Notes: generated by a model not told the origin, from the sequence alone. DNA of 64,000 bases from Aliiglaciecola sp. 3_MG-2023 (GCF_030548205.1 NZ_JAUORV010000017.1:1-64000), one strand, 5' to 3'. Shown: positions 47,481 through 60,111, counted from the first letter of the stretch. Translations and numbers: made by a program.

Positions 47481-48322
47481 AGCTGATTATTATTAGTGGT
47501 CGTTCTGGCTCAGGAAAGTCTATTGCACTGCGCTCTTTAGAAGATTTAGGTTATTATTGTGTTGATAATATTCCAGTTAATCTTCTGCCCACCCTGACCC
47601 ATACGGTGATGGATGAGTATGATCAAGTAGCCGTCAGTATCGATGTGAGAAACCTTCCTAAGGTATCTGGTGAACTAGTCGAAATTCTTGATTATTTGCC
47701 AGCAAACTGGGATATGACCATCGTTTATTTAGATGCCAGTGATGACATGCTAATTAAACGTTTCAGCGAAACCCGCAGACTGCACCCGTTGTCACGTCAA
47801 AACAAATCCCTTTCAGATGCGATTCAAGCGGAAGGTCAATTATTAGCTCCTATCGCAGAACGTGCTGACTTATATTTAGATACTGACAAGCTTTCAGTTC
47901 ACCAATTAGCGGAGTTAGTGCGAGAACGAATATTAGGCAAAAAGAGTTCTAGGCTGGTTTTAGTATTTGAGTCTTTTGGATTCAAATATGGCATACCCAA
48001 AGATGCAGACTACGTATTTGATGCACGTTTTTTGCCTAACCCCCATTGGGAACCCGATTTGAAACATTTGACGGGTTTAGATTCACCAGTAGAGATATTT
48101 TTAGGTTCCCAGCCAATAGTAACGAAATTTATTTGGCAAATTCAAAACCTCATCTCGACCTGGCTTCCTCATTTAGAAAGAAATAATCGTAGTTACGTAA
48201 CAGTCGCAATAGGCTGCACCGGTGGACAACATCGCTCAGTTTATGTTGCCGAATCATTAGCAAAAACATTTTCAGCTTCTCACCCTGATGTGCAAATTAG
48301 ACACCGAGAGTTAAACCGATGA
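47477..48322 (+). CDS. rapZ: RNase adapter protein RapZ
   Basis: In E. coli it guides RNase E to the GlmZ sRNA and so controls amino-sugar synthesis. Walker A GRSGSGKS (7-14), then [27 protein letters not shown], and the C-terminal [15 protein letters not shown]. 281 residues. It overlaps ptsN and npr by four bases each. Confidence 0.96.
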   Translation: MKLIIISGRSGSGKSIALRSLEDLGYYCVDNIPVNLLPTLTHTVMDEYDQVAVSIDVRNLPKVSGELVEILDYLPANWDMTIVYLDASDDMLIKRFSETRRLHPLSRQNKSLSDAIQAEGQLLAPIAERADLYLDTDKLSVHQLAELVRERILGKKSSRLVLVFESFGFKYGIPKDADYVFDARFLPNPHWEPDLKHLTGLDSPVEIFLGSQPIVTKFIWQIQNLISTWLPHLERNNRSYVTVAIGCTGGQHRSVYVAESLAKTFSASHPDVQIRHRELNR

Positions 48323-48594
48323 ACCGCTTCGAAAAACAAATTGTTATCGTCAATAAGCTAGGTTTACATGCACGAGCAGCCACCGAATTAGTCAAAGTAG
48401 CCAACCAATTTGACGCTGTAGTAACACTAGTTCAAGGTGAAAAATCAGCATCGGCAAATAGTGTGTTGGGTTTGATGATGTTGGAAAGTTCTCAAGGCAA
48501 AAAAGTCCAAGTTATCAGTGAAGGTGTAGACGCGGAACCGGCTCTGGCGGCGATTGAAAAGCTCATTGTAGAAAAATTTCACGAAAACGAATAA
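48319..48594 (+). CDS. npr: phosphocarrier protein NPr
   Basis: HPr-like carrier of the nitrogen phosphotransferase chain, passing phosphate to PtsN. 91 residues, with the phosphohistidine site [14 protein letters not shown] (His17) and a [16 protein letters not shown] segment. The ATG overlaps the rapZ stop by four bases. It closes the rpoN-hpf-ptsN-rapZ-npr set. Confidence 0.95.
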   Translation: MNRFEKQIVIVNKLGLHARAATELVKVANQFDAVVTLVQGEKSASANSVLGLMMLESSQGKKVQVISEGVDAEPALAAIEKLIVEKFHENE

Positions 48595-48690
48595 CACGTC
48601 AGTTTTCAAGTTATGCAAATAATTGCTGACCTGTCGCCCGTAACCCTCTAAACTATTCATAATAGTAGTTTTTTCATCGAGCTGTACTCC

Positions 48691-50049
48691 ATGGCTGAAG
48701 CATTAGAGGTTAAGCACGCACAACGTCAATTGAAGGCTATCAATAAAGCCTTGGCCAGTGGCCGGTTTATGCATGTCCGCAAAACCATTCACGATTTGCC
48801 CGCTTGTGATATCGCTCTACTCCTAGAATCATCCCCGAGCAAGTCTAGAACCGAACTATGGGAAATGTTAGACGCCGATTTTTATGGTGATGTTTTAGAG
48901 GAGCTATCCGAAGATGTGCGCAACGGTATTATCGGACAAATGCTTCCCGATAAAGTGGTTGATGCCCTTGAAGATATGGAGATTGATAACTTAGCGGAAA
49001 CCTTAAGCAGTTTGCCGCATTCCGTATCCAAAGACGTTCTCAAGTCCATGGATGAACAAGACCGTCAGCGAGCGGAAAAGGCCCTGTCATATGGCGAGGA
49101 CACAGCCGGGTTCATCATGAATACCGATACCATTACCCTGCGCTCTGATGTGAATATTGACGTAATTTTGCGGTATTTACGACTCAAAGGCGAAATTCCC
49201 GAAAGCACTGACACTTTTTATGTGGTCAGCCGAAATGACACCCTCATTGGAACTGTACCTGTAACAGCGCTTCTCACCGCATTACCTGATTCCAGTATTG
49301 AAGATATTATGGATGAGGAAGCTGAGGCCATTCCAGTTGATATGGCTGAAACAGACGTAGCCAAATTATTTGAACGCTATAACTGGTTGTCCGCCCCAGT
49401 AGTCGATTCAAATCGACAATTACTAGGGCGAATTACTATTGACGATGTAGTGGATATTATTCGTGAAGACGCTGAACATTCCATGATGAGTATGGCCGGT
49501 TTAGATGATGAAGAAGATACTTTTGCACCCGTACTGCAAAGTACTCAGCGTCGCTCTGTGTGGCTTGCGGTTAATTTAGTCACGGCCCTTCTCGCCGCGG
49601 CGGTAAGCGACTTGTTTGAAGCGACCTTAAGTCAGATGGCGGTATTAGCCATCTTAAACACCATTGTCCCGAGTATGGGGGGAGTTGCCGGTAATCAAAC
49701 TTTAACACTGGTTATTCGCGGCATGGCTCTAGGTCATGTAAGCACCGATAACTCAAGGTGGCTAATAAGTAAAGAATTGGCCATTGGCTTTCTAAATGGA
49801 GCAGTTTGGGCAATATTAATCGCTTCCGTCATCGCCATTTGGAAACAAGATTGGATGTTAGGTGGCGTGATTGCATTCGCAATGATGATAAATATGGTTG
49901 CTGCCGGACTAGCTGGGGCTACGCTCCCCCTAGTGATGAAAAAATTAAAAATTGATCCAGCCCTTGCTGGAAGCGTCATTTTAACCACGATCACTGATGT
50001 GGTCGGTATTTTTGCATTTTTAGGCACTGCCACCTTGCTGCTTGTCTAG
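48691..50049 (+). CDS. mgtE: MgtE-family magnesium transporter
   Basis: Mg2+ channel/transporter. Layout: N-terminal superhelical domain (about 20-130, with PDKVVDALEDMEID), paired CBS domains (about 135-255, IMDEEAEAIPVDMAETDVAKLFERYNW and the EDAEHSMMSMAGLDDEED plug-linker), and five membrane helices (about 285-450) with PSMGGVAGNQTLTLVIRG and NMVAAGLAGATLPL. 452 residues, normal. It appears to have its own promoter in the 96 bases after npr. Confidence 0.94.
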   Translation: MAEALEVKHAQRQLKAINKALASGRFMHVRKTIHDLPACDIALLLESSPSKSRTELWEMLDADFYGDVLEELSEDVRNGIIGQMLPDKVVDALEDMEIDNLAETLSSLPHSVSKDVLKSMDEQDRQRAEKALSYGEDTAGFIMNTDTITLRSDVNIDVILRYLRLKGEIPESTDTFYVVSRNDTLIGTVPVTALLTALPDSSIEDIMDEEAEAIPVDMAETDVAKLFERYNWLSAPVVDSNRQLLGRITIDDVVDIIREDAEHSMMSMAGLDDEEDTFAPVLQSTQRRSVWLAVNLVTALLAAAVSDLFEATLSQMAVLAILNTIVPSMGGVAGNQTLTLVIRGMALGHVSTDNSRWLISKELAIGFLNGAVWAILIASVIAIWKQDWMLGGVIAFAMMINMVAAGLAGATLPLVMKKLKIDPALAGSVILTTITDVVGIFAFLGTATLLLV

Positions 50050-50066
50050 TCACTGGAGATAAAATT

Positions 50067-50927
50067 ATTAAATCTACACCACAATTAGTCGGATTTATTA
50101 TTGTGGCATTATTGGCTTTTGCTGGTAACTCTATTTTGTGTAGACTCGCCTTAGCAGAATCAAGCATAGACGCAACGTCTTTCACATTAATTCGCTTAAT
50201 ATCGGGCGCGGCAATGTTAATGCTAATCTTGGTTGTGAAAGGTAATTCCAAGCAAGTCAAAAAGAGTGGCACCTGGCCTGCTAGCTTGGCACTTTTCATT
50301 TATGCTGCTGGGTTTTCCTATGCTTATATTGAATTGGATACTGGCGTAGGCGCGCTAATTTTATTTGCTTGCGTACAAATTACCATGCTTATCATCAGTT
50401 GGTATTATGGAGCTCGCTTAACCTTAGTCGAGTCTTTGGGTGTCTTGGTTGCATTCGCCGGTTTCATCTACCTTGTATCGCCTGGTGTCGATTCGCCTTC
50501 GATAATGGGTGTAATGTTAATGGCCGGGGCAGGTATTGCTTGGGGATACTATTCTATCATCGGGAGTCGTTCATCAACCCCTTTGACTGATACAACGTCT
50601 AACTTCATTCGAGCTTCACTCATTTGTTTAATATTGGTCCCATTGTTGTTGATTGAAGCAAGTCAATTTGAAACCATGGGAGTTGTTTATGCACTAGCTT
50701 CTGGAATGATCACTTCTGGGGTTGGCTACGCCATTTGGTATAAAGTACTTCCTCACATTCGTTCTAGCGTGGCTGCAGTTTTACAACTAAGTGTGCCGGC
50801 AATAGCTGCAGTAGGGGGTTTATTGCTGTTGGATGAGCTACTCACAGCAAAAATGTTAATTGCCAGTGGCGCAATCCTTGGCGGTATCGGATTAGTAATC
50901 TACGGTAAACAACAGCAAACAAACTAA
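50067..50927 (+). CDS. EamA/DMT-superfamily transporter, probable ATT start
   Basis: Ten-helix drug/metabolite-type exporter; two EamA repeats (about 1-140 and 150-285), ending LLLLDELLTAKMLIASGAILGGIGLVIYG. The substrate is unknown. The first recognisable start is GTG at 50103, but this cuts into the first membrane helix and has no ribosome site. Upstream the frame continues IKSTPQLVGFII, completing the helix, and begins at tandem ATT codons (50064 and 50067); GGAG is 8 bases before the second. No ATG, GTG or TTG exists in between. An ATT start therefore seems most likely, with GTG 50103 as the alternative. It follows mgtE closely. Confidence 0.8.
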   Translation: MKSTPQLVGFIIVALLAFAGNSILCRLALAESSIDATSFTLIRLISGAAMLMLILVVKGNSKQVKKSGTWPASLALFIYAAGFSYAYIELDTGVGALILFACVQITMLIISWYYGARLTLVESLGVLVAFAGFIYLVSPGVDSPSIMGVMLMAGAGIAWGYYSIIGSRSSTPLTDTTSNFIRASLICLILVPLLLIEASQFETMGVVYALASGMITSGVGYAIWYKVLPHIRSSVAAVLQLSVPAIAAVGGLLLLDELLTAKMLIASGAILGGIGLVIYGKQQQTN

Positions 50928-50939
50928 TCCGGTTCTCGA

Positions 50940-50990
50940 AGAAAGAAGAAAAGATGATTAATCAGTTAGATTAATCATCTATATTTTTTG
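50940..50990. terminator. bidirectional terminator between the EamA gene and arcB
   Basis: A perfect 12-bp stem AGATGATTAATC (50952-50963) / GATTAATCATCT (50969-50980) has a 5-base loop. ATATTTTTT follows on the plus strand and CTTTTCTTCTTTC-like sequence on the minus strand, so it can stop both convergent genes. Its right arm includes the arcB stop codon (50971-50973). Confidence 0.85.
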
Positions 50991-53316
50991 AGTTTAGCCA
51001 ATCATTTAACTTCCCTGTATCCTGCTTTTCAGCCATCTCAAGTTCTTCTACCCAGTCATGGACGTTTTCCCACCATGTTGGGTGATCCCCTTGTTGGATT
51101 CTATTCGCAATTTTTTGTACTCTGGCTAAACCAACCGAACCTGCCGCCCCTTTAATTTTGTGAGCTTGAGAACAGACCTCTTCTTTATCATTTGCACTTA
51201 AGTTGATATTTAATATTTCCATATAATCAGGCATGTTTTCCTGGAAAACACCAACACTGGTGCGCACCATTTCATGGCCAATGGTATCCACTAACATTTC
51301 TAATAAATCCAAGTCCAAAATAGATTCTAGTTCGCTAGGTTTAGCTTCCTCTACCGAAAATTGTGGTATATCTTTTTGATCAACAAACAGGTTATTAAAG
51401 ACTTCGATTACGCGACTCTTTTTAATTGGTTTAGCGATAACGTCATCCATGCCATTATTAAGATATTCTTGTCGCGTTTTGATTACGTTTGCGGTTAAGG
51501 CCACTATCGGTGTTTGCTCTACTAAACCTTCTTCATGTAAGACTGAAGCGACGTTAAATCCGGTCATATCGGGTAACTGAATATCTAGCAAAATCAAATC
51601 GTATTGCTTTTCACGGGCCATTTTTAGCGCATCTTGACCATTCATAGCGACTTCAACAGTTTGCCCAAGCTTTTCTAATAGGGCCTTAGCGACCATTACG
51701 TTGAGTTCGATATCTTCAACTAGCAGTATCTGCAAACCATGAACCAGTAATTCCTGTAATTGCAAAGGCTTATTATTAATCGTCAGAGGCAGCTCTACGG
51801 TAAAGCAAGTTCCCTCTCCTACAACACTATTCACCTTAATTTCGCCATTCATTAAGGTGACCATTTCTTTACAAATAGCCAAACCAATACCGGTTCCTGT
51901 GGCAGATTGATGATCTGGATGATTCACCTGATAATACATGGCGAAGATCTTATCCAATTCCGTTTTAGGAATACCGACCCCGGTATCTTTTATGGTAAAT
52001 TTAACCGAACTGATACCTGGTTTTTCTTCCGTTGCTTCAACGGTTAGATTGACTTTACCTTTCTGGGTAAATTTCACCGCATTAAACAGCAAGTTCCATA
52101 AGACCTGACGTAGACGGGTGCCATCAGCTTCAACTTGAAATGGCAGAGGTTCAATAATTTGCGTCTCAAAACGTAAACCTTTATCCGCGGCAAGCAACTG
52201 AATAATACTGCCCAATTCATTGGTAAACTCTTTCAACGATACGGTTTTTAGGGAGAGCTCTAGCCTATCGCGATCCAGTTTATCTAAGTCAACTATGTCA
52301 TTGAAGATATTACCTAAGGTGATACCACTGGCATAAATCGTACTTACCCAAGCATACTGTTCGTCGGATAAATTTGTATCTCGCAGCATGCGGCTTAGGC
52401 CAACAATCCCATTCAAAGGCGTACGGAGTTCGTGACTGATGGTGGCAATGAAGGCGGTTTTATCTTTGTTCGCTTTCGTCACTACATTTTCTGCTTGTTT
52501 ACGCTCGGTAATATCGCGACCAAACGCAAGTAAGCCTAAGCGTGTGCCTTTTTTATCGTAGAATGGCACCTTACGCATTTCATAGTAACGGCGACGACCA
52601 TCGGCAAATCGCAACCAGACTTCTTCGGTAATACTGGCATTCGTTTCTAACACTTCATGATCACTAGCGACGACTTGCCGAGCCAGATCTTCATCGTATA
52701 CTTGGTGCGGCGTTAAACCGATTAGTTCTTCTTCGGTTTTCCCTGTCATTTGCTCTGCCACTCGGTTACAGCCGGCAAATTGACCTTCTTCATTGCGGTA
52801 ATATATTAAATCGGGTGAGGCGTCTATTATCGAGCGGAGCAAGGTAGATAAACGCTTAGCTTGAGACTCTTGTTCAGATTTTTTATTAATTTCACGTTCT
52901 AAGTCGTGTAAAACCATCTCGCGTTCTAATTGGGCATTTTTTCGTTGCTCAATTTCGTAATTGAGCTTTTGCACACTTAACTGTAATTCATGATTGCGTA
53001 ATACATCTTCTTCACGCAATAATTCTAGTTGATGGACGGCTTCAGATAAACTGTCCCTAGATTGCTCCAATTGTTTTACCAGCTTAACAAAAATAGTGAG
53101 TACCCAAGGCGCACTCAACATGGTTAAAATGACTGCGCTGATAAAATCCTCAATTTCGACTTCACCACTCATCACCATGCGTATCACATAAGAGCCACTA
53201 ATAGTAAAAAGCAAAGTTAATAAAACAAAAAATATACTTATTTTGAGTGTGCCGAAACGGATCACAAATCGAGCTACGTCGATTGCCCAAGATTCAATTG
53301 GAGCTTTTGAATGCAT
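50971..53316 (-). CDS. arcB: aerobic respiration control hybrid sensor kinase ArcB
   Basis: Membrane sensor that phosphorylates ArcA according to quinone redox state. Two N-terminal membrane helices (about 27-48 and 58-80), a coiled-coil, a PAS domain (about 155-270), a transmitter with His295 (SHELRTPLNG), receiver with Asp578 (LILLDIQ), and HPt with His719 (AHKIKGAAGS). Length 781, full tripartite. The PAS cysteine matching E. coli Cys180 is present (GCNR, Cys183), but the position of Cys241 is tyrosine (Tyr244 in GRRRYYEMRK). A two-cysteine disulfide switch as proposed for E. coli is therefore not available within this linker. Confidence 0.95.
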   Translation of the reverse strand: MHSKAPIESWAIDVARFVIRFGTLKISIFFVLLTLLFTISGSYVIRMVMSGEVEIEDFISAVILTMLSAPWVLTIFVKLVKQLEQSRDSLSEAVHQLELLREEDVLRNHELQLSVQKLNYEIEQRKNAQLEREMVLHDLEREINKKSEQESQAKRLSTLLRSIIDASPDLIYYRNEEGQFAGCNRVAEQMTGKTEEELIGLTPHQVYDEDLARQVVASDHEVLETNASITEEVWLRFADGRRRYYEMRKVPFYDKKGTRLGLLAFGRDITERKQAENVVTKANKDKTAFIATISHELRTPLNGIVGLSRMLRDTNLSDEQYAWVSTIYASGITLGNIFNDIVDLDKLDRDRLELSLKTVSLKEFTNELGSIIQLLAADKGLRFETQIIEPLPFQVEADGTRLRQVLWNLLFNAVKFTQKGKVNLTVEATEEKPGISSVKFTIKDTGVGIPKTELDKIFAMYYQVNHPDHQSATGTGIGLAICKEMVTLMNGEIKVNSVVGEGTCFTVELPLTINNKPLQLQELLVHGLQILLVEDIELNVMVAKALLEKLGQTVEVAMNGQDALKMAREKQYDLILLDIQLPDMTGFNVASVLHEEGLVEQTPIVALTANVIKTRQEYLNNGMDDVIAKPIKKSRVIEVFNNLFVDQKDIPQFSVEEAKPSELESILDLDLLEMLVDTIGHEMVRTSVGVFQENMPDYMEILNINLSANDKEEVCSQAHKIKGAAGSVGLARVQKIANRIQQGDHPTWWENVHDWVEELEMAEKQDTGKLNDWLNSKNIDD

Positions 53317-53425
53317 TTTTGAAATCTCTGAATGAGTAGAAAGTCAATGCTATCAAGAAACACTACCCTAGGTGAATGTTTCAATTAAATTAATATTAAA
53401 TAAACTGAATTTGTATGCAATTGCT

Positions 53426-53459
53426 TACCCAAAAGGCTAAAACCTAAGGCTTTTGGGTA
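53426..53459. other. 10-bp hairpin upstream of arcB
   Basis: TACCCAAAAG (53426-53435) and CTTTTGGGTA (53450-53459) are perfectly inverted around a 14-base loop. No T-run follows on either strand, so it is more likely a binding site or RNA structure than a terminator. It lies 110 bases upstream of the arcB start and 630 upstream of gltB. Confidence 0.4.
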
Positions 53460-54031
53460 TAAACTTAGTCTCATTTCTGCCACTAGCTTGAAATTCACAT
53501 GAACAAAAATTCGACTAACTCTTTATATTCACACTAACAATTTAAATAATAAAGGAGCGCGACTGGAAACAGGTCCAAAGGGCTATTTAATTCACAATCG
53601 AAACAATTAGATATAAATTATTCTCAGCTAGTTCTTTACAGTTATGCAGTTTAATTAAATAATTATGCTATTAGAAAGGACCAACAAAACAGATTGTTAC
53701 AAAAACAATCAAACAATAAACGTTTTATTAACAAATTATTGTCTAATTTCAGGCTTTTTAAAGTGATTTACTTGATTAAAATAGATTTTATAACCAATTG
53801 ATTTTATTTCACTTTATTACCAGTAATCGCTAAACATCGAAAAAATTGAATGATTCGCTTGTCGTGCACATTGATTTCTACCTTTAATATCGGTATTTTG
53901 TCAGGCTGCTCGGCTAAAAATTCATAAAAATTCGATAACCGGCTGGTACCCTCAAACAAACGACAAGAAAACAACATATAACCAGCACAAGCAAAACTGA
54001 CCACAGAAGTCAGGCTCTGTGCAGCTAAATT
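53460..54031. other. gene-free AT-rich region between arcB and gltB
   Basis: Very AT-rich, with no supportable gene. A 66-codon minus-strand frame at 53804-54004 lacks a ribosome site and recognisable features. The region should carry the arcB (minus) and gltB (plus) promoters. I could not identify a clear sigma-54 or ArgR/Lrp site. Confidence 0.4.
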
Positions 54032-54076
54032 CCAACGTTAAAGTTGGCATATACAACCTTTCTCAGCCAAAGGTTG
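54032..54076 (+). promoter_or_regulatory. two leader hairpins before gltB
   Basis: CCAAC...GTTGG (54032-54047) and CAACCTT...AAGGTTG (54054-54076) are consecutive inverted repeats. The second ends right at AAGGAG, the ribosome site of gltB. Their position suggests an effect on translation or mRNA stability, though neither matches a riboswitch I recognise. Confidence 0.35.
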
Positions 54077-54090
54077 AAGGAGTTACGTTA

Positions 54091-57000
54091 ATGAGTTTGT
54101 ATAACCCAAATGATTCAAAAGACAACTGTGGCTTTGGATTAATCGCGCACACTGAAGGTGACGCTAGTCATAGACTAGTAACGACCGCAATTGAAGGCCT
54201 CGATCGCATGCAGCATCGCGGTGGTATTGCGGCGGATGGTAAAACCGGTGATGGTTGTGGACTGCTGTTGCAAAAACCCGATGAGTTTTTCAATTTAATC
54301 GCCGAAGAAAACGGTTGGAAATTGGGCAAAAAGTATGGCGTAGGCATGATTTTCCTCAATCAAGATAAGGAAAAGGCACAGATAGCCCGCCAAACCATTG
54401 AAGAAGAATTATCTAAAGAAACCCTAGCAGTGGTTGGTTGGCGCGAAGTGCCGGTTGATCATTCGGTTTTAGGTGATCTTGCAGCTCAAGGTGTACCACA
54501 AATTGAACAAGTATTCGTCAATGCACCTCCAGGGTGGCGCAAAAGAGATTTAGAACGCCGCTTATTTATGGTTAGAAGACGAGTTGAAAAAAGACTGGCT
54601 GAAGACGATGACTTTTATATCGCCTGTCTATCTGCGTTAGTCATGATTTACAAAGGTTTGGTAATGCCTAAAGACTTACCAAACTTTTATTTAGATCTTG
54701 CCGACGAACGCTTGAAATCGGCTATTTGTGTATTCCATCAACGTTTCTCAACGAATACATTGCCTAAATGGCCTTTAGCCCAGCCCTTCAGATTCTTAGC
54801 TCATAACGGCGAAATCAATACAATTCGCGGTAACCGAGACTGGGCACAAGCTCGTTCAAATAAATTTATTACGCCTTTATTACCGGATCTTCAAGATGCA
54901 GCACCTTTTGTTAATACAGAAGGTTCTGACTCATCTTCGTTAGACAATATGTTGGAATTGTTTTTGGCCGGCGGCATGGATTTATTCCGAGCCATGCGTT
55001 TACTTGTGCCACCAGCATATCAAAACAACAGCACCATGGACGATGACTTGCGTGCTTTCTACGAATTTAACTCAATGCATATGGAGCCTTGGGACGGACC
55101 TGCCGGTATTGTTATGACCAATGGTCGACATGTTGCCTGTAATCTGGATAGAAACGGTCTTCGTCCAGCTCGCTATGTATTGACAAAAGACGGCTTTATT
55201 ACCCTTGCCTCAGAAATTGGTATTTGGGATTACAAGCCTGAAGACGTGGTTGAAAAAGGACGTGTAGGGCCTGGTGAAATGCTTGCCGTAGATACATATA
55301 CGGGTAAGATTTGGCGTTCCAACGAAATTGATGAAGAATTAAAAACACGCCACCCTTATAAAGAGTGGATTGATCAACATATCAAACACCTTAAGCCAAT
55401 AGAAGAGTGTGATGCGAGCCAAATTGGCAAGCGCGCTTTTGACGACGATATGATGGGCACCTATCACAAGCTATTTAATTATAGCTACGAAGAAAATCAG
55501 CAAATCATAAAAGTACTTGCCAATGATGGACAAGAAGCAGTTGGTTCTATGGGTGATGATACTCCTATGGCCGTTATGTCATCGAAGCAACGCACTGTAT
55601 ACGATTATTTCCGCCAACAGTTTGCCCAGGTAACCAACCCGCCAATTGATTCTTTGCGGGAAAATCACGTTATGTCGTTGGCGACTTGTGTTGGTCGTGA
55701 ACAAAACGTGTTTAGTGAAACTTCCGGTTATGCAAATCGAGTGTTATTCAACTCACCTGTATTGATGTATACCGATCTAAAACAACTTCGCGAATACGAT
55801 TCAGAATATTATTATTCAGAAATTATCGATTTGAATTACCTTCCTGAAGAAGGACTCAAAAAAGCAATTGAACGCATTTGTAACGAAGTAGAGTACTTAG
55901 TTAAGCAAAAACGCGCCGCTTTTGTTGTGTTATCTGATCGCAATATTAAACAAAACCGATTGCCTATTCCTGCAGCGATGGCTGTAGGTGCAGTACAGCG
56001 CCGCTTAATTGAAAAGTCACTTCGTTGTGATGCGAATATAGTGGTAGAAACAGCGTCGGCCCGTGACCCTCATCACTTCGCAGTGTTAATTGGTCTGGGC
56101 GCAACGGCTGTTTACCCATTCTTAGCCTATGAAACCATTGAACAAATGGTAGAAGAAGGTGAAATTGAACTGACCGCAATGCAAGCCACCTTAAATTACC
56201 GCAAGGGAATTAATAAAGGCTTGTATAAAATCATGTCGAAAATGGGTATCAGCACTATCGCTAGTTACCGTAGCTCAAAATTATTTGAAGCTATTGGCAT
56301 CAACAAAGAAGTGACTGAGTTATGCTTTAAAGGCATTCCAAGTCGTATTCAGGGCGCGGGCTTTGAAGACTTCGAGCAAGATCAAATCAATTTAAATCGA
56401 ATTGCTTGGTTGAAGCGTAAACCCTTGTCCCATGGCGGGCTATTAAAGTACGTACATGGCGGTGAGTACCATGCCTATAACCCCGATGTAGTTACCACTT
56501 TACAGGTAGCAGTCAAATCTGGACGTTATGAAGACTATCAAGCTTATTCAGCGTTAGTAAATGGGCGTTCACCGTCCCACTTCCGAGACTTACTAGAACT
56601 GAACCCAGACACGGATCCTATTGACATCAATGAAGTAGAGCCAGCGGATAAGCTATTCCCTCGCTTCGATACTGCAGCAATGTCCATCGGAGCGCTAAGT
56701 CCCGAGGCCCATGAAGCCCTCGCGATTGCTATGAACCGATTAGGTGGACAATCAAACTCCGGTGAAGGTGGTGAAGATCCAGCACGCTTTAATACTGAGA
56801 AAAACTCAAAAATTAAACAAGTTGCCTCAGGTCGTTTTGGTGTAACTCCGCATTATTTGGTTAATGCTAATGTTATCCAAATTAAAGTTGCTCAAGGAGC
56901 TAAGCCAGGAGAAGGTGGACAATTACCTGGCGATAAAGTGAATAATTACATAGCTGAACTGAGATTTTCAGTTCCAGGTGTAACATTGATATCGCCCCCT

Positions 57001-58557
57001 CCTCATCACGATATCTATTCAATAGAAGATTTAGCGCAACTTATTTTTGACTTGAAGCAAGTTAACCCTAAAGCGCTTATTTCAGTAAAACTGGTTTCCG
57101 AACCAGGGGTTGGAACTATCGCAACGGGTGTAGCTAAAGCCTATGCAGACTTAATCACAGTCTCTGGTTACGACGGTGGTACAGGTGCGAGTCCTTTAAC
57201 TTCTGTTAAATACGCGGGTAGCCCATTTGAGCTTGGTCTTGCAGAAACTCAGCAAGCACTAGTCGAAAATGGGTTGCGTCATAAAGTTCGGGTACAAACC
57301 GACGGCGGTCTTAAAACCGGATTAGATGTGGTTAAAGCCGGTATTCTAGGTGCAGAAAGTTTCGGTTTCGGTACGGGTCCTATGGTTGCTTTAGGTTGTA
57401 AATATTTACGTATTTGCCATCTGAATAATTGTGCAACAGGTGTGGCAACACAAGATGAAAAACTGCGTGATAACTATTTTATCGGCTTGCCTGAAATGGT
57501 GATGAATTACTTTAAGTTCATCGCTCAAGAAGTGCGTGAAATAATGGCCTCTTTAGGGGTGGCTAAGTTTGAAGACTTAGTGGGACGTACTGAGCTGCTA
57601 AAAGTAATAGATGGTCTTACCTCACGTCAAAGAAAACTAGATTTGAGTCCGTTGTTAGTGAAACCTAAAGAAGGCTCACATACTAAGCTATTTTGTTCTC
57701 AGGATGCCAATGCACCTCTGGATGAAGGCTTACTTAATAAACAAATTTTAGCGGCTTCACAGAAGGCAATCAGCTCCTTGTCCGGGGCGAATTTGACCTT
57801 CCCAATTCGCAATACCGATCGCTCTGTAGGTGCTCTTGTCTCTGGCGAAATAGCTAAACAGCATGGCAACCAAGGCATGCATGATGATCCCATTAAAGTG
57901 CACTTAACAGGTACTGCGGGACAGAGTTTTGGGGTATGGAATGCCGGTGGATTGGAGTTAACCCTTTGTGGTGATGCCAACGATTATGTTGGTAAAGGCA
58001 TGACGGGGGGGAAATTGGTTATTTTCCCACCGCGCAACATTACCTTTGATCCTCATGTCAGTACTATTATGGGGAACACCTGTTTATACGGAGCAACTGG
58101 CGGAAAATTATTTGCTGCCGGTAAAGCGGGTGAACGCTTTGGCGTGCGTAATTCAGGTGCCATAGCAGTCATTGAAGGTGCAGGTGACAATGGTTGTGAA
58201 TACATGACCGGCGGTATTGTTGCCATTTTAGGCAGTGTAGGCGTGAACTTTGGCGCAGGCATGACCGGTGGTTTCGCTTATTTGTATGATGAATTTGACG
58301 ATATTGAGCACCGTGTTAATGGTGAACTTGTGGATATCATGTCGATTGAAGAAAAAGGCATCTTGTCTGAGCATTTACGTGGTTTGATAAACCAACACTA
58401 CGAAGAAACGGGTAGCGAGCATGCACTTATGTTATTAACTAATTTTGCCAAACAGTTGCAAAAATTCAGATTAATAAAACCTAAGACTAGCGACGTGAAA
58501 AATCTGCTAGGCCACATCAGTAGGTCAACAGCAGAATTACGTGTTCAGGCTCAGTAA
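54091..58557 (+). CDS. gltB: glutamate synthase (NADPH) large subunit
   Basis: Transfers the amide of glutamine to 2-oxoglutarate, yielding two glutamates; works with GltD. The ATG at 54091 has AAGGAG eight bases upstream, and places the nucleophile Cys at residue 13 ([11 protein letters not shown]), exposed after propeptide removal. The frame extends to 54019 but that leader is unlike GltB. Domains: class II glutaminase (13-430), central domain, FMN synthase domain (about 820-1200, [12 protein letters not shown] and [11 protein letters not shown]), the [3Fe-4S] cysteines in [15 protein letters not shown] (about 1103), and a C-terminal beta-helix. 1488 residues. Confidence 0.97.
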   Translation: MSLYNPNDSKDNCGFGLIAHTEGDASHRLVTTAIEGLDRMQHRGGIAADGKTGDGCGLLLQKPDEFFNLIAEENGWKLGKKYGVGMIFLNQDKEKAQIARQTIEEELSKETLAVVGWREVPVDHSVLGDLAAQGVPQIEQVFVNAPPGWRKRDLERRLFMVRRRVEKRLAEDDDFYIACLSALVMIYKGLVMPKDLPNFYLDLADERLKSAICVFHQRFSTNTLPKWPLAQPFRFLAHNGEINTIRGNRDWAQARSNKFITPLLPDLQDAAPFVNTEGSDSSSLDNMLELFLAGGMDLFRAMRLLVPPAYQNNSTMDDDLRAFYEFNSMHMEPWDGPAGIVMTNGRHVACNLDRNGLRPARYVLTKDGFITLASEIGIWDYKPEDVVEKGRVGPGEMLAVDTYTGKIWRSNEIDEELKTRHPYKEWIDQHIKHLKPIEECDASQIGKRAFDDDMMGTYHKLFNYSYEENQQIIKVLANDGQEAVGSMGDDTPMAVMSSKQRTVYDYFRQQFAQVTNPPIDSLRENHVMSLATCVGREQNVFSETSGYANRVLFNSPVLMYTDLKQLREYDSEYYYSEIIDLNYLPEEGLKKAIERICNEVEYLVKQKRAAFVVLSDRNIKQNRLPIPAAMAVGAVQRRLIEKSLRCDANIVVETASARDPHHFAVLIGLGATAVYPFLAYETIEQMVEEGEIELTAMQATLNYRKGINKGLYKIMSKMGISTIASYRSSKLFEAIGINKEVTELCFKGIPSRIQGAGFEDFEQDQINLNRIAWLKRKPLSHGGLLKYVHGGEYHAYNPDVVTTLQVAVKSGRYEDYQAYSALVNGRSPSHFRDLLELNPDTDPIDINEVEPADKLFPRFDTAAMSIGALSPEAHEALAIAMNRLGGQSNSGEGGEDPARFNTEKNSKIKQVASGRFGVTPHYLVNANVIQIKVAQGAKPGEGGQLPGDKVNNYIAELRFSVPGVTLISPPPHHDIYSIEDLAQLIFDLKQVNPKALISVKLVSEPGVGTIATGVAKAYADLITVSGYDGGTGASPLTSVKYAGSPFELGLAETQQALVENGLRHKVRVQTDGGLKTGLDVVKAGILGAESFGFGTGPMVALGCKYLRICHLNNCATGVATQDEKLRDNYFIGLPEMVMNYFKFIAQEVREIMASLGVAKFEDLVGRTELLKVIDGLTSRQRKLDLSPLLVKPKEGSHTKLFCSQDANAPLDEGLLNKQILAASQKAISSLSGANLTFPIRNTDRSVGALVSGEIAKQHGNQGMHDDPIKVHLTGTAGQSFGVWNAGGLELTLCGDANDYVGKGMTGGKLVIFPPRNITFDPHVSTIMGNTCLYGATGGKLFAAGKAGERFGVRNSGAIAVIEGAGDNGCEYMTGGIVAILGSVGVNFGAGMTGGFAYLYDEFDDIEHRVNGELVDIMSIEEKGILSEHLRGLINQHYEETGSEHALMLLTNFAKQLQKFRLIKPKTSDVKNLLGHISRSTAELRVQAQ

Positions 58558-58570
58558 AGGTAGGGTTTAA

Positions 58571-59989
<1,419 letters not shown>

Positions 59990-60025
59990 GTTACTTTAAC
60001 GAACACTTAAATCATTAAGAATAAG

Positions 60026-60052
60026 AAAAGGGCCTGACGGCCCTTTTTTATT
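60026..60052. terminator. bidirectional terminator after gltD
   Basis: AAAAGGGCC (60026-60034) / GGCCCTTTT (60039-60047) is a perfect 9-bp stem with a TGAC loop, followed by TTTATT on the plus strand and CTTATTCTT on the minus strand. It lies between gltD and the convergent frnE-like gene. Confidence 0.9.
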
Positions 60053-60111
60053 AATTCCCATGTTTTTTGCGCCACATCCCCTTCAGCACCTACTACTCGA
60101 CCTGTGTAAGA

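Noticed and set aside
53804..54004. 66-codon minus-strand frame before gltB
   Set aside because: No ribosome site or recognisable features; overlaps the likely gltB promoter region.
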